NCBI GenBank assembly: GCA_026162565.1
Contig: JAOEIQ010000001.1
Location: forward strand, 427,419 to 491,418
Source of the DNA: Flavobacteriaceae bacterium NBU2973
Lineage (GTDB): Bacteria; Bacteroidota; Bacteroidia; Flavobacteriales; Flavobacteriaceae
Length of the DNA: 64,000 nt
Reading direction: 5' to 3'
This document shows, piece after piece, positions 7,470 through 16,448 of the stretch; position 1 is the stretch's first letter, and each line of letters opens with the position of its first letter. The notes beneath the pieces were generated by a model. The model saw only the letters and a program-made list of their open reading frames with translations, had not been told where the DNA came from and did no database searches. A program made the position numbers and the translations under genes.

Positions 7470-10400
7470 ATGAGCCAAAAGTTCGCTGAATATAAAGGAC
7501 TTAACTTACCAAAAGTAGCAGAAGAAATTCTTAACTATTGGCAAGAAAATAACATCTTCGAAAAGAGTGTAACTACCAGAGAAGGGAGTAAGCCATTTGT
7601 GTTTTTTGAAGGGCCTCCTTCAGCAAACGGATTACCTGGAGTACACCATGTTTTAGCACGTGCTATTAAAGATATTTTTCCTCGCTACAAAACCATGAAA
7701 GGGTTTCAAGTGAAGCGTAAAGCTGGTTGGGACACGCATGGATTACCAATTGAACTTGGAGTAGAAAAAGAACTAGGTATTACTAAAGAAGATATTGGTA
7801 AAACCATTTCTGTAGAAGATTATAATGGAGCTTGCCGAAAAGCAGTGATGCGCTATACAGATGTTTGGAATGACCTCACGCAAAAAATGGGTTATTGGGT
7901 AGATATGGATGATCCATATATTACCTATGATCCAAAGTATATGGAATCTGTTTGGTGGTTATTAAAGCAAATCTATAATAAGAATTTGTTATATAAAGGC
8001 TATACCATTCAGCCCTATTCGCCAAAAGCAGGAACAGGATTAAGCTCTCATGAGCTAAACCAACCAGGAACGTATCAAGATGTTACAGATACAACAGTTG
8101 TTGCGCAGTTTAAAGCGAATGCTGAATCCTTACCAGACTTTTTACAAAACGAAGGTGATATTCACTTTCTAGCTTGGACGACAACGCCTTGGACACTTCC
8201 AAGTAACACAGCATTAACGGTTGGACCAAAAATAGACTATGTTTTAGTTGAAACGTATAATCAGTATACGCACAAACCAATGAATGTAGTTTTGGCAAAA
8301 AAATTAGTCAATTATCAATTCTCTGGTAAGTACAATCAAGTAGAAGAAAAATCTGAATTGTTAGCGTATAATTCAGGAGATAAAAAAATACCATTTTTCG
8401 TTGTTAAGGAATTTTCAGGAAAGGATTTAGTGGGTATCACTTATGAGCAACTATTACCTTATGCCTTACCAAATGACAATCCTGAAAATGCGTTCAGAAT
8501 TATTTCAGGAGATTTTGTGACGACTGAAGACGGAACAGGAATTGTACATACAGCGCCAACTTTTGGAGCAGATGATGCTTTGGTGGCTAAACAAGCAAAA
8601 CCAGAAGTACCTCCAATGCTAGTAAAAGATGCTAACGATAATTTAGTGCCTTTAGTAGACTTACAAGGTCGTTTTAGACCAGAAATGAAAGAGCTTGCTG
8701 GCAAGTATGTAAAGAATGAGTACTATGCAGATGGCGAAGCTCCAGAACGTTCTGTAGATGTAGAATTAGCTATCAAACTAAAAGAAGAAAACAAAGCCTT
8801 TAAGGTTGAAAAATATAAACACAGTTATCCAAATTGCTGGCGTACAGATAAACCAATTTTATACTATCCTTTAGACTCATGGTTTATAAAAGTGACTGAT
8901 GTAAAGGATAGAATGTTTGCGCTTAACGAAACCATCAACTGGAAACCTAAAGCCACAGGAACTGGACGTTTTGGTAATTGGCTAGCAAATGCTAACGATT
9001 GGAATTTATCACGTTCTCGTTATTGGGGAATTCCATTACCAATCTGGAGAACTGAAGATGGAACCGAAGAGATTTGTATTGGCTCTGTTGAAGAATTAAA
9101 ATTTGAAATGCAACGTGCTGTTGAAGCAGGTGTTTTAGCAAAAGATATTTTCGAAGATTTTGAAGTTGGAAATAATTCTGATGATAACTATGCTAAAGTA
9201 GATCTTCATAAAAACATAGTTGATGAGATTATACTAGTTTCAGAAAGCGGAAAACCAATGAAACGCGAAAGCGATTTAATAGACGTTTGGTTTGATTCAG
9301 GTTCTATGCCTTATGCGCAATGGCATTATCCTTTTGAGAACGCCGAACTTATAGACGGCGTTCGAAATTCCGAACTTGATTCGGAATCTCATGATGAGAA
9401 CCTGAAACAAGTTCAGGTTGACCGCAAAGGCCAAGCGTTTCCAGCAGACTTTATTGCCGAAGGCGTAGACCAAACACGTGGTTGGTTCTATACGTTGCAT
9501 GCCATTGGTACGATGGTTTTCGATTCTGTTGCCTATAAAAATGTGGTGTCTAACGGATTAGTTTTAGACAAAAAAGGACAAAAAATGTCTAAACGTTTAG
9601 GAAATGCAACAGATCCTTTTGAAACACTTGATACCTATGGAGCTGATGCCACTCGTTGGTATATGATAATGAATGCCAATCCTTGGGATAATCTAAAGTT
9701 TGATGTTGACGGAATTGAAGAGGTAAAGCGTAAGTTTTTCGGTACATTGTACAATACCTATTCCTTCTTTTCATTATATACTAATCTTGATGGATTTAAG
9801 TATGAAGAAGCAGATATTCCTTTAGAAGAGCGACCAGAGATAGATCGTTGGATTTTATCAGAATTACATACACTCATTCAAAAAGTAGATGAATATTATG
9901 CTGAATATGAACCTACAAAAGCAGCTAGAGCTATTTCTAATTTTACTCAAGATTATTTGAGTAATTGGTATGTGCGTTTAAGTAGAAGACGTTTCTGGAA
10001 AGGCGATTATCAAACAGATAAAATTTCGGCTTATCAAACATTGTATACCTGTATGGTAACCATTGCTAAATTAGGAGCGCCAATTGCGCCATTTTTTATG
10101 GATCGGTTGTATTTAGATTTAAATGCTGTTACCAATAAAGAAACACATGAGAGTGTGCATCTAGCAGATTTCCCAGTTTTTAATGAAAGCTTTGTAGATA
10201 AAAGTTTAGAGCGTAAAATGGAAAGCGCTCAAACAATATCATCGTTAGTATTATCGTTAAGAGCTAAAGAAAAAATTAAAGTTCGTCAACCGTTACAAAA
10301 AATCATGATTCCTGTTGATACTGTTCAACAGAAAGAAGAAATTTTAGCGGTTTCCGATTTAATAAAACATGAAGTCAATATAAAAGAGATTGAACTTTTA

Positions 10401-10943
10401 GTGGATGCTTCAGATATATTAGTCAAACAAATTAAGCCTAATTTTAAAGCATTAGGACCGCGTTTTGGGAAGGATATGAAACTGATTGCGAGTAAAATAG
10501 CGCAATTAGATTCTGAAGACATAAAAAAAATCGAACAAAAAGGGATTTTAGACGTTGAAATTAACGGAAAAAATATTACTTTGGGATTAGAAGATGTAGA
10601 GATAACATCGCAAGATATTGAAGGATGGCTTGTTGCTAACGAAGGCTCTCTAACAGTAGCTTTAGATGTTACTATTACTGATGAATTACGAAATGAAGGG
10701 ATTGCACGTGAGCTCGTAAATCGTATTCAAAATTTACGTAAGGATTCAGGATTTGAAGTGACAGATCGTATAGATGTTATACTACAAAATGATAACCAAG
10801 TAAGTTCTGCTATAGAGAAGAATAAATCATACATTAAATCTGAAACTCTAGCAGAAATACTTGAAATACAGGAACAAGTAGACAATGGTATAGAAATTGC
10901 TTTTGATGATGTAAATACCAAATTGTTTATTAAAAAACATTAA
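7470..10943 (+). CDS. ileS: Isoleucine--tRNA ligase with an in-frame palindromic insertion
   Basis: Charges tRNA-Ile. The first class I signature lies in PPSANGLPGVHHV at about residue 50, and KMSKRLGN is the KMSKS loop at about 705. The editing domain (AWTTTPWTLPSNTAL) and anticodon-binding helices (SNWYVRLSRRRFW) are intact. The length and the PSANG/KMSKR forms suggest the long IleS2 type; that is inference. The frame opens at GTG 7461, but ATG 7470 fits homologues. Between FENAELID and FPADFIAEGVDQTRGWF there are roughly 20-25 extra residues encoded by tandem perfect palindromes (9338-9419), which I interpret as an inserted dispersed repeat that kept the frame. Confidence 0.95.
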   Translation: MSQKFAEYKGLNLPKVAEEILNYWQENNIFEKSVTTREGSKPFVFFEGPPSANGLPGVHHVLARAIKDIFPRYKTMKGFQVKRKAGWDTHGLPIELGVEKELGITKEDIGKTISVEDYNGACRKAVMRYTDVWNDLTQKMGYWVDMDDPYITYDPKYMESVWWLLKQIYNKNLLYKGYTIQPYSPKAGTGLSSHELNQPGTYQDVTDTTVVAQFKANAESLPDFLQNEGDIHFLAWTTTPWTLPSNTALTVGPKIDYVLVETYNQYTHKPMNVVLAKKLVNYQFSGKYNQVEEKSELLAYNSGDKKIPFFVVKEFSGKDLVGITYEQLLPYALPNDNPENAFRIISGDFVTTEDGTGIVHTAPTFGADDALVAKQAKPEVPPMLVKDANDNLVPLVDLQGRFRPEMKELAGKYVKNEYYADGEAPERSVDVELAIKLKEENKAFKVEKYKHSYPNCWRTDKPILYYPLDSWFIKVTDVKDRMFALNETINWKPKATGTGRFGNWLANANDWNLSRSRYWGIPLPIWRTEDGTEEICIGSVEELKFEMQRAVEAGVLAKDIFEDFEVGNNSDDNYAKVDLHKNIVDEIILVSESGKPMKRESDLIDVWFDSGSMPYAQWHYPFENAELIDGVRNSELDSESHDENLKQVQVDRKGQAFPADFIAEGVDQTRGWFYTLHAIGTMVFDSVAYKNVVSNGLVLDKKGQKMSKRLGNATDPFETLDTYGADATRWYMIMNANPWDNLKFDVDGIEEVKRKFFGTLYNTYSFFSLYTNLDGFKYEEADIPLEERPEIDRWILSELHTLIQKVDEYYAEYEPTKAARAISNFTQDYLSNWYVRLSRRRFWKGDYQTDKISAYQTLYTCMVTIAKLGAPIAPFFMDRLYLDLNAVTNKETHESVHLADFPVFNESFVDKSLERKMESAQTISSLVLSLRAKEKIKVRQPLQKIMIPVDTVQQKEEILAVSDLIKHEVNIKEIELLVDASDILVKQIKPNFKALGPRFGKDMKLIASKIAQLDSEDIKKIEQKGILDVEINGKNITLGLEDVEITSQDIEGWLVANEGSLTVALDVTITDELRNEGIARELVNRIQNLRKDSGFEVTDRIDVILQNDNQVSSAIEKNKSYIKSETLAEILEIQEQVDNGIEIAFDDVNTKLFIKKH
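9338..9423. repeat. In-frame palindromic repeat cluster inside ileS
   Basis: Three perfect 8-bp inverted repeats in a row: GAACGCCG (9338-9345) with CGGCGTTC (9356-9363); ATTCCGAA (9367-9374), loop CTTGA, TTCGGAAT (9380-9387); AACCTGAA (9399-9406), loop ACAAG, TTCAGGTT (9412-9419). Between the last two, TCTCATgATGAGA is a further palindrome that joins them head to head. The second and third are the same unit, in opposite orientation, as the intergenic copies at 15287 and 16450. The element keeps the ileS frame open. Confidence 0.85.
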
Positions 10944-10947
10944 GATT

Positions 10948-11328
10948 ATGGGAGTAGAGACAACAAACAGATACTCTGACGAAAAATTAGAAGAATTCAG
11001 AGTACTTATTCAAGAAAAAATAGATAAAGCACAACACGATTTAGATTTAATTAAAAGTGCTTACATGAATGACCTTAATAACGGAACAGAGGATACTGCT
11101 CCACAGTTTAAAGCATTTGACGAAGGAAGTGCTGTTATGAGTAAAGAAAGTAATTCGCAATTAGCTATTCGTCAAGAAAAATTTATTCGTGATTTAAAAA
11201 CGGCACTGATTAGAATTGAAAATAAAACCTATGGTGTGTGTCGTGTTACTGGAAAATTAATAAACCCAGAACGCTTAAAGTTAGTACCACATGCTACTTT
11301 GAGTATTGAAGCAAAAAACATGCAATAA
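10948..11328 (+). CDS. TraR/DksA family protein with degenerate zinc finger
   Basis: A 126-residue DksA/TraR-like protein: an N-terminal coiled-coil helix (LEEFRVLIQEKIDKAQHDLDLI), an acidic loop, a second helix, and a C-terminal TYGVCRVTGKLINPERL followed by LVPHATLSIEAK. DksA proteins bind the RNA polymerase secondary channel. The usual C4 finger (CxxC...CxxC) is reduced to a single Cys, which matches the zinc-less form common in Bacteroidota. It lies 4 bp after ileS and is probably cotranscribed with it; a terminator follows at 11400. Confidence 0.8.
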   Translation: MGVETTNRYSDEKLEEFRVLIQEKIDKAQHDLDLIKSAYMNDLNNGTEDTAPQFKAFDEGSAVMSKESNSQLAIRQEKFIRDLKTALIRIENKTYGVCRVTGKLINPERLKLVPHATLSIEAKNMQ

Positions 11329-11350
11329 ATAGAAATACTATGAATGTTTT

Positions 11351-11379
11351 GTCATTCTGAACAAAGTGAAGAATCTCAT
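11351..11379. repeat. Dispersed GTCATTCTGAA-type repeat
   Basis: Begins GTCATTCTGAAC and ends GAAGAATCTCAT, the two ends of the repeat unit seen elsewhere in this window (15287, 21712). The central loop is altered (AAAGT in place of CTTGTTT), so the palindrome is imperfect. Confidence 0.55.
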
Positions 11380-11399
11380 AATTCATAAATTTATATAAG

Positions 11400-11428
11400 C
11401 ACCTCACCAATAGTTGAGGTGTTTTTTT
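11400..11428 (+). terminator. Intrinsic terminator after the ileS-dksA-like unit
   Basis: CACCTCA (11400-11406) pairs with TGAGGTG (11415-11421) across an 8-nt loop and is followed by seven T. It lies between the DksA-like gene and lspA. Confidence 0.75.
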
Positions 11429-11453
11429 ATTTTTACCCAAATCCTAAAAATTT

Positions 11454-12050
11454 ATGTCTCTTAAAAAAGCCTCCATTCTTATTATTATCGTTTTACTAAT
11501 TGATCAAATTAGTAAGATTTATATAAAAACTAATTTCAGTTTAGGAGAAGATATAACCGTTTTTAGCTGGTTTAAAATTTTGTTTGTAGAAAACGAAGGG
11601 ATGGCTTGGGGAACCAAAATTCCTGGAGAATATGGTAAGCTCATTTTAACACTATTTAGATTGGTTGCAGTCACTGGAATTGCCTATTGGTTATGGTTAT
11701 CTATTAAGGAAAATCGTTCTAAACTATTAGTGGTTGCCGTCTCTTTAATATTCGCTGGAGCAGTTGGTAATATAATAGATTCTGTTTTTTACGGCCTTAT
11801 TTTTAGCGATAGTTACCATCAAGTTGCAGCATTTTTACCAGAGTCAGGAGGTTATGCAAAGGTGTTTCATGGTAAGGTTGTAGATATGTTGTATTTTCCG
11901 ATGTGGAAAGGGTATATGCCAGATTGGTTTCCGTTTATTGGTGGTAAGTTTATGACCTTTTTTGAGCCAGTTTTTAACGTGGCAGATGTAGCCATAAGCA
12001 CAGGAGTTGGTCTACTAATTGTATTTAATAAAAAGGCGTTTTCAAAATAG
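11454..12050 (+). CDS. lspA: Lipoprotein signal peptidase LspA
   Basis: Inner-membrane aspartic protease that removes the signal peptide from prolipoproteins after lipid attachment. It has four hydrophobic spans and both catalytic-Asp motifs: VGNIIDSVFYG and VFNVADVAIS. At 198 residues it is somewhat longer than proteobacterial LspA because of an extended loop before the second Asp motif, as is usual in this phylum. The window encodes several lipoproteins that would be its substrates. A small lipoprotein gene follows 5 bp later. Confidence 0.93.
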   Translation: MSLKKASILIIIVLLIDQISKIYIKTNFSLGEDITVFSWFKILFVENEGMAWGTKIPGEYGKLILTLFRLVAVTGIAYWLWLSIKENRSKLLVVAVSLIFAGAVGNIIDSVFYGLIFSDSYHQVAAFLPESGGYAKVFHGKVVDMLYFPMWKGYMPDWFPFIGGKFMTFFEPVFNVADVAISTGVGLLIVFNKKAFSK

Positions 12051-12055
12051 AGAAC

Positions 12056-12466
12056 ATGAAAAAATTAATATCAATTATAATTATTTTGAATCTGTTAGTT
12101 TCTTGCGCTTTTCAAAATAAAAGTTTTAAAAATACAAAATGGATTTATGACTTTGGAGAATGTCAAGATATTTTAGAGTTTAAGGATGAAAACCAATATA
12201 CTTTTTACAGTTGTGAAACAAATGAAAAGGTTTTTGGTAATTATACAATAGAAAATGACTTGATAATTCTAGAGCAAAAAAAAGGAAAGTTTGATGAAGA
12301 ATTTAATGAGAACTCAAGGCATAGAACATCACATTTGAAATTCAAACTTCGTTTAAAAAGTGAAGAGCTAATTTATGAGGAAAGGCTAGAAAAAGATGAA
12401 AACTCTAATTGGATAAAATCAGATTTTGATTTTGATAATTCTTACCATTACAAAAGGCTAGATTAG
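12056..12466 (+). CDS. Small lipoprotein, lipocalin-like, function unknown
   Basis: A 136-residue protein with a lipoprotein signal (ILNLLVSC, lipidated Cys at 17). The mature part has the order W-x-Y-D-F, then alternating beta strands (QYTFYSCE, KVFGNYTIENDLIILEQ, LKFKLRLKSEELIYEE), resembling small lipocalin-like or HslJ-like lipoproteins. No catalytic residues are apparent. It starts 5 bp after lspA, so it is probably read from the same transcript. The family link is only suggested by the strand pattern. Confidence 0.65.
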   Translation: MKKLISIIIILNLLVSCAFQNKSFKNTKWIYDFGECQDILEFKDENQYTFYSCETNEKVFGNYTIENDLIILEQKKGKFDEEFNENSRHRTSHLKFKLRLKSEELIYEERLEKDENSNWIKSDFDFDNSYHYKRLD

Positions 12467-12514
12467 TATACAAATTAATTTAAGTATAAACTTGAAGGCT
12501 CTGCAACAATATTA

Positions 12515-12547
12515 GGGCTTACTCTTTTTAAAGGAAGCCTTTTTTTA
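12515..12547 (+). terminator. Weak intrinsic terminator after the lspA unit
   Basis: GGCTT (12516-12520) pairs with AAGCC (12535-12539) across a 14-nt loop, followed by eight T. It sits between the convergent lipoprotein and prolyl oligopeptidase genes. The stem is short. Confidence 0.45.
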
Positions 12548-12556
12548 TTTGATTAA

Positions 12557-14641
12557 CTAATTTTCAAGATGGTACAATATAAATCCATAAATACCTGCTT
12601 GTTCTTTTAAAAGAGAAAAAAGATTTGAAGCACCATAATGTCCAGCATTTCTTTCAGATTTCATTAGTATAGGATTTGTTTGAGCTTCTCTATTTTGCAT
12701 TTTAGCAGCAAACTTGTATGAATGAAATGGCGGTACACGGTCATCATTTTCTGATGTCATAATCAACATTGCTGGATAATTTACATGGTCTTTAATATTG
12801 TGATAAGGTGAATAACTATGTAAATTTTTAAAGCCCTGCTTTTCATTTACGCTTCCATACTCATCTAGATGAAATCTGCCAATTGTAAACTGCTCAAAAC
12901 GTAACATATCTAATGGCGCTACAATTGGAACAACAACTTTAAATAAATCTGGGCGCTGTATAGCAGCTACAGCAACTACTAATCCTCCATTAGAACCACC
13001 TGTTATAGCAAGCTTTTCATTATTCGTATATTTTTCTTCAATTAAAAATTCTGCTGCATCAATAAAATCGTTAAATGAGTTTTGTTTTTTATCTCCTTTA
13101 CCATCTTTAGCCCACTGTATTCCTTTATCTCCTCCTCCTCTTATATTGGCAAAAGCATAAACTCCCTTTTCTCTAATAAATCCAACAACTCCAGGATCAA
13201 ACGATGGCAGACTTACCACTCCAAACCCTCCATAGGCTTTTAAAATTGTAGGATTTGAACCATCTAACTCAATATCCTTACGATGAACAATGAGCATTGG
13301 TATTTCCACTCCATCCCTGGATAAAAAATTTACATTTTTATAAACAATATCCTTATACTTGAAATTTACTTTCGTTCGTTTAATTAGTTTTTGCTTAAAA
13401 GTTTGAACATTAAACTTAAATACTGCTTTTGGAATGGTATAGGATTCAATATAAAAGAGTAATTCATCATCTGTCATTTCTCCACTAAAACCACCAATTG
13501 TAGAACCTAATGGAAATTTTGAATTATGTAAAATTTCACCTTTATAGTTATACACTATAAGAATTGGTTGTTGGTTTGATTGATAGATTGCCACTATTTT
13601 ATCTGAAAAGAGAAAGGTGTTTAATAGTAGAGAAGATGAAATATCTGGAGTTATTTGATTCCAAATATGTGGTTTAGATTTATTAAAAGAAATTAAAATT
13701 CCACTTTCAGAGTTTTTATTAGTTTTTGCAATAAAATTATCACCTTGACTATCTAGAATAGTAATTGATTGATCAATATTTGGGAAAAGTATATTTAAGT
13801 TTTTGTTTTCAGAATGATAGTCAATATAATAGATGTTGTTTTTTTTTCCTTTCTCTTCGTTTAGTTCATAAACTACTAAATAACGTTGGTCTGAAGTAGT
13901 AAAGAATCTAAAATCTGTTAAAGGGCTATTATCCTTTGCAAAAATCAATTTATCATCCTTTTGTTCAGTGCCAATTTTGTGGTAATAAATCTTACTATTT
14001 AGTGATTTACCATAATAATTTAATTGCTCGTAAGTAGAATAGAAAAAGCCATCGTCCAGCCACGAGATGTTAGAAAATTTAACTCCTTTAATATGGTCAT
14101 CTAAGAGCTTTTTAGTTTTCATATTAACTATCTTAATCTCTGACCAATCACTACCATTTTTACCATATTTAACTGCAATAAATTTGGAGTCTTTTGATAT
14201 TTCAAAGCTTTGGATATTAACAACACTCTCTTTAGATAATTTTTTTGGACCAATTAAGTATAAAGGATCTCCTTTTAACTCTTTTCTGTAATAAAGAGAA
14301 GGGCGAGATTTAAATGACGTGTAATATAAGTTAAAATAATAATCTCCTTTTTTAGTTGGATAATCATATTCAGTATAGCCATAAGTATCAACCGATTCGT
14401 AAGACCCTGTTTTGTAGGAAACTTTATTTAAATATTGTTTTGATAGTTTGTTTTGTTCTGATATCCAATCTTTTACTTCAGCAGATTCTGTGTTCTCTAA
14501 CCAACGAAAATCATCAGTGATATGATTATCAAAATAGGTGTCTATAACAGGGACTTTTTTTGTAGGGTTTAAATTATAATTTTGACTAAAAGAATGAAGT
14601 TGTATTAATAGTATTAAAGAAAGCAAAAACTTACTTTTCAT
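12557..14641 (-). CDS. Prolyl oligopeptidase (peptidase S9), exported
   Basis: A serine peptidase that cleaves after proline in short peptides. The N-terminus carries a signal peptide (LLSLILLIQLHSFSQ), so it acts in the periplasm or outside. An N-terminal beta-propeller begins at PVIDTYFDNHITDDFRWLEN, which is typical of the family. The C-terminal hydrolase domain shows the nucleophile in GGSNGGLVV, the acid in SENDDRVPPFHS and the His in NAGHYGAS. The frame extends to 14662, but ATG 14641 directly precedes the signal peptide. Length of 694 residues is normal. It is monocistronic or leads the minus-strand group. Confidence 0.93.
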   Translation of the reverse strand: MKSKFLLSLILLIQLHSFSQNYNLNPTKKVPVIDTYFDNHITDDFRWLENTESAEVKDWISEQNKLSKQYLNKVSYKTGSYESVDTYGYTEYDYPTKKGDYYFNLYYTSFKSRPSLYYRKELKGDPLYLIGPKKLSKESVVNIQSFEISKDSKFIAVKYGKNGSDWSEIKIVNMKTKKLLDDHIKGVKFSNISWLDDGFFYSTYEQLNYYGKSLNSKIYYHKIGTEQKDDKLIFAKDNSPLTDFRFFTTSDQRYLVVYELNEEKGKKNNIYYIDYHSENKNLNILFPNIDQSITILDSQGDNFIAKTNKNSESGILISFNKSKPHIWNQITPDISSSLLLNTFLFSDKIVAIYQSNQQPILIVYNYKGEILHNSKFPLGSTIGGFSGEMTDDELLFYIESYTIPKAVFKFNVQTFKQKLIKRTKVNFKYKDIVYKNVNFLSRDGVEIPMLIVHRKDIELDGSNPTILKAYGGFGVVSLPSFDPGVVGFIREKGVYAFANIRGGGDKGIQWAKDGKGDKKQNSFNDFIDAAEFLIEEKYTNNEKLAITGGSNGGLVVAVAAIQRPDLFKVVVPIVAPLDMLRFEQFTIGRFHLDEYGSVNEKQGFKNLHSYSPYHNIKDHVNYPAMLIMTSENDDRVPPFHSYKFAAKMQNREAQTNPILMKSERNAGHYGASNLFSLLKEQAGIYGFILYHLEN

Positions 14642-14700
14642 AATCAGTATGTTTAAAGACATTTGAGGTAAATATAATTATATCAACTTATTTAAGACTC

Positions 14701-15264
14701 TTAAAACTCATATACTTTTTCAGGTGTCACACAATAATCTAGTGGGACGTCATTTTTAGAAATAGCTTCAATAGTATTTTCAGCTTCAAAAAACGATAGA
14801 CCTACAGTAATAGTTTCAGGTCTGCAATTGGCTAAAAACCTATCGTAAAATCCTTTGCCATAACCAACACGATTGCCTTTTACATCAAAAGCTAAAAGCG
14901 GTACAAATACCACATCTATTTTTTCTGTAGCGATTTCTATACCATCAACAGGTTCTGGAATGTTCCAGTTATTTTTTTTAATACGAGTATTATCAGTTAA
15001 CAGATAATGTGTCATGTCAAGCGTTGTAAAATCACTTTTAGAAATCACGATGTTTTTATCCTTACCAGAAAGGATATTTAATAGATAGTCTGTGTTTATT
15101 TCTTTTTGCTCCTCTATAGTTAAAAACGTATGGTAAAAGCTGTACTCCCAAATTGGTAATTGCAGTACATTATTGGCAATTGCGATGCTTAAGTCTTCAA
15201 GTTGGTCTTGAGTAATAGTCTTACGTAAGTCTTTATATTTTTTTCGAAGCTCTTGTTTGGTCAT
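14701..15264 (-). CDS. 5-formyltetrahydrofolate cyclo-ligase
   Basis: Converts 5-formyl-THF to 5,10-methenyl-THF with ATP, in the cytoplasm. The key motifs are present: an N-terminal basic helix KQELRKKYKDLRK, VFVPLLAFDVKGNRVGYGKGFYDRF with the phosphate-binding GYGKGFYD loop, and TVGLSF. The frame opens at 15291, but ATG 15264 begins the usual MTKxELR. Length of 187 residues is typical. The spacer upstream is filled by dispersed repeats, so the gene is probably transcribed separately from its right-hand neighbour. Confidence 0.9.
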   Translation of the reverse strand: MTKQELRKKYKDLRKTITQDQLEDLSIAIANNVLQLPIWEYSFYHTFLTIEEQKEINTDYLLNILSGKDKNIVISKSDFTTLDMTHYLLTDNTRIKKNNWNIPEPVDGIEIATEKIDVVFVPLLAFDVKGNRVGYGKGFYDRFLANCRPETITVGLSFFEAENTIEAISKNDVPLDYCVTPEKVYEF

Positions 15265-15286
15265 AACGTAAAAATAAGAAGAAAAC

Positions 15287-15400
15287 GTCACTCTGAACTT
15301 GTTTCAGAGTCGCATTATTTTCTATATCAAAAAGATTCCTCGTTTCCCTCGGAATGACATACAATTGTCATTCTGAAGGAATAAAATGACTGAAGAATCT
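15287..15400. repeat. Cluster of dispersed palindromic repeats
   Basis: Three repeat units in one spacer. The first starts GTCACTCTGAAC and holds the perfect inverted repeat ACTCTGAA-CTTGT-TTCAGAGT. The second, 15334-15359, reads GATTCC...GGAATGACA. The third, 15367-15400, reads GTCATTCTGAAGG...GAAGAATCT. They alternate in orientation. The spacer is 163 bp and holds nothing else that I can see. Confidence 0.75.
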
Positions 15401-15427
15401 AAATATCAAACATAAATTGCTAAAGCC

Positions 15428-16396
15428 TTATTCTTCTAGCTTTGTAGAAATATGAAAAATAGCATCGCCTTGATAAATAATTGGCGACTCATTAATATTA
15501 AAAATATAACCATCGTTTGGTGCTTTTACAAAATGGTTAAAGCTTCCGTATGGATCTGTAATATTTCCAATAACATCATCTTTTTCAACTTTGGCATTTA
15601 TAGGTACATTAGGTTTAAACATGCCAGAATAGTTAGCACGTATCCATTTACTAGCAGAGATAGATACACACCTTTTTTTAGGTTTTGTGGCTTTAAATTT
15701 TTTGTTGAGCATATCTAAATGGTTCAATACACGCTTGGCACCATTTACACCAGTATTTGTAATTGTCGTATCTATATTAAACGATTTGCCACCTTCAAAA
15801 AGCAGCATAGGGATCCCTAATTTATAACAGGTATTCCTAAAGGATTTGTTCAGATTTTTGGAGTAAAGAATAAAAGGAGCTCCAAATATTTCAGCAAGTT
15901 CATCCAACACAACTTCACCTTTAACAATTCGTATTTGTGCGGCATTAAAACGGTCTGCTCCTCCTGTATGAAAGTCCATAATTAAATCTGCAAAGGGCAC
16001 TATTTCAGTAATCAATTTATGAGCAACTCTACTGGCTAAAGAACCGTCTTTGCTACCAGGAAATACACGATTTAAATCGCGACCATCTGGGAATTCTCTA
16101 TCCAAGTGTATAAACCCAAACACATTAATAACTGGTATACAAATAATAGTACCACGTTTGGGTTTATTAATACCTTTTGCAATAATTTGCCTTACTATTT
16201 CAACACCATTTACTTCATCGCCATGAATACCAGCAGTTATTAAAACGGTTGGGCCAGGCTTTTTTGAGCGCTCAATAATTATAGGAACATCTATAGAGTT
16301 TTGTGTGTGTAATTTAGCCACATTAAAACTCACAGTTTTACTGTCTCCTAAAGCAATATCTTCACCTAGAATATGGAGTACGTCTTTTTTACTCAT
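15428..16396 (-). CDS. Succinylglutamate desuccinylase/aspartoacylase family zinc hydrolase
   Basis: M14-like metallo-hydrolase of the AstE/AspA group. Zinc ligands are visible in TAGIHGDEVNGVE (His and Glu) and in LIMDFHTGG (second His); FPDGRDLNRVFPG is also typical. The C-terminal beta domain (KVEKDDVIGNITDPYG) resembles a biotinyl-lipoyl-like barrel. These enzymes remove acyl groups from amino acids. The pairing with rimK directly upstream recurs in many bacteria, and suggests work on glutamate-type amides, but the substrate is unknown. Dispersed repeats separate the two genes. Confidence 0.88.
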   Translation of the reverse strand: MSKKDVLHILGEDIALGDSKTVSFNVAKLHTQNSIDVPIIIERSKKPGPTVLITAGIHGDEVNGVEIVRQIIAKGINKPKRGTIICIPVINVFGFIHLDREFPDGRDLNRVFPGSKDGSLASRVAHKLITEIVPFADLIMDFHTGGADRFNAAQIRIVKGEVVLDELAEIFGAPFILYSKNLNKSFRNTCYKLGIPMLLFEGGKSFNIDTTITNTGVNGAKRVLNHLDMLNKKFKATKPKKRCVSISASKWIRANYSGMFKPNVPINAKVEKDDVIGNITDPYGSFNHFVKAPNDGYIFNINESPIIYQGDAIFHISTKLEE

Positions 16397-16401
16397 AGTA
16401 T

Positions 16402-16419
16402 TTCCCGTGAAAACGGGAA
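16402..16419. repeat. Short palindrome TTCCCGT-GAAA-ACGGGAA
   Basis: A perfect 7-bp inverted repeat with GAAA loop, directly upstream of the aspartoacylase-family start codon. It belongs to the same ATTCC-core palindromic class as the neighbouring units. Confidence 0.6.
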
Positions 16420-16448
16420 TCTTTTTAATTTGACTTTAATATAAGTTT

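Noticed and set aside
9338..9423. The ileS insert read as an assembly error or frameshift
   Set aside because: The frame is intact on both sides and the units match intergenic copies in sequence and orientation, so an inserted repeat explains it better.
15452..15718. Plus-strand frame of 88 codons inside the aspartoacylase-family gene
   Set aside because: Antisense shadow of a gene with intact catalytic motifs; aromatic-rich, unstructured translation.
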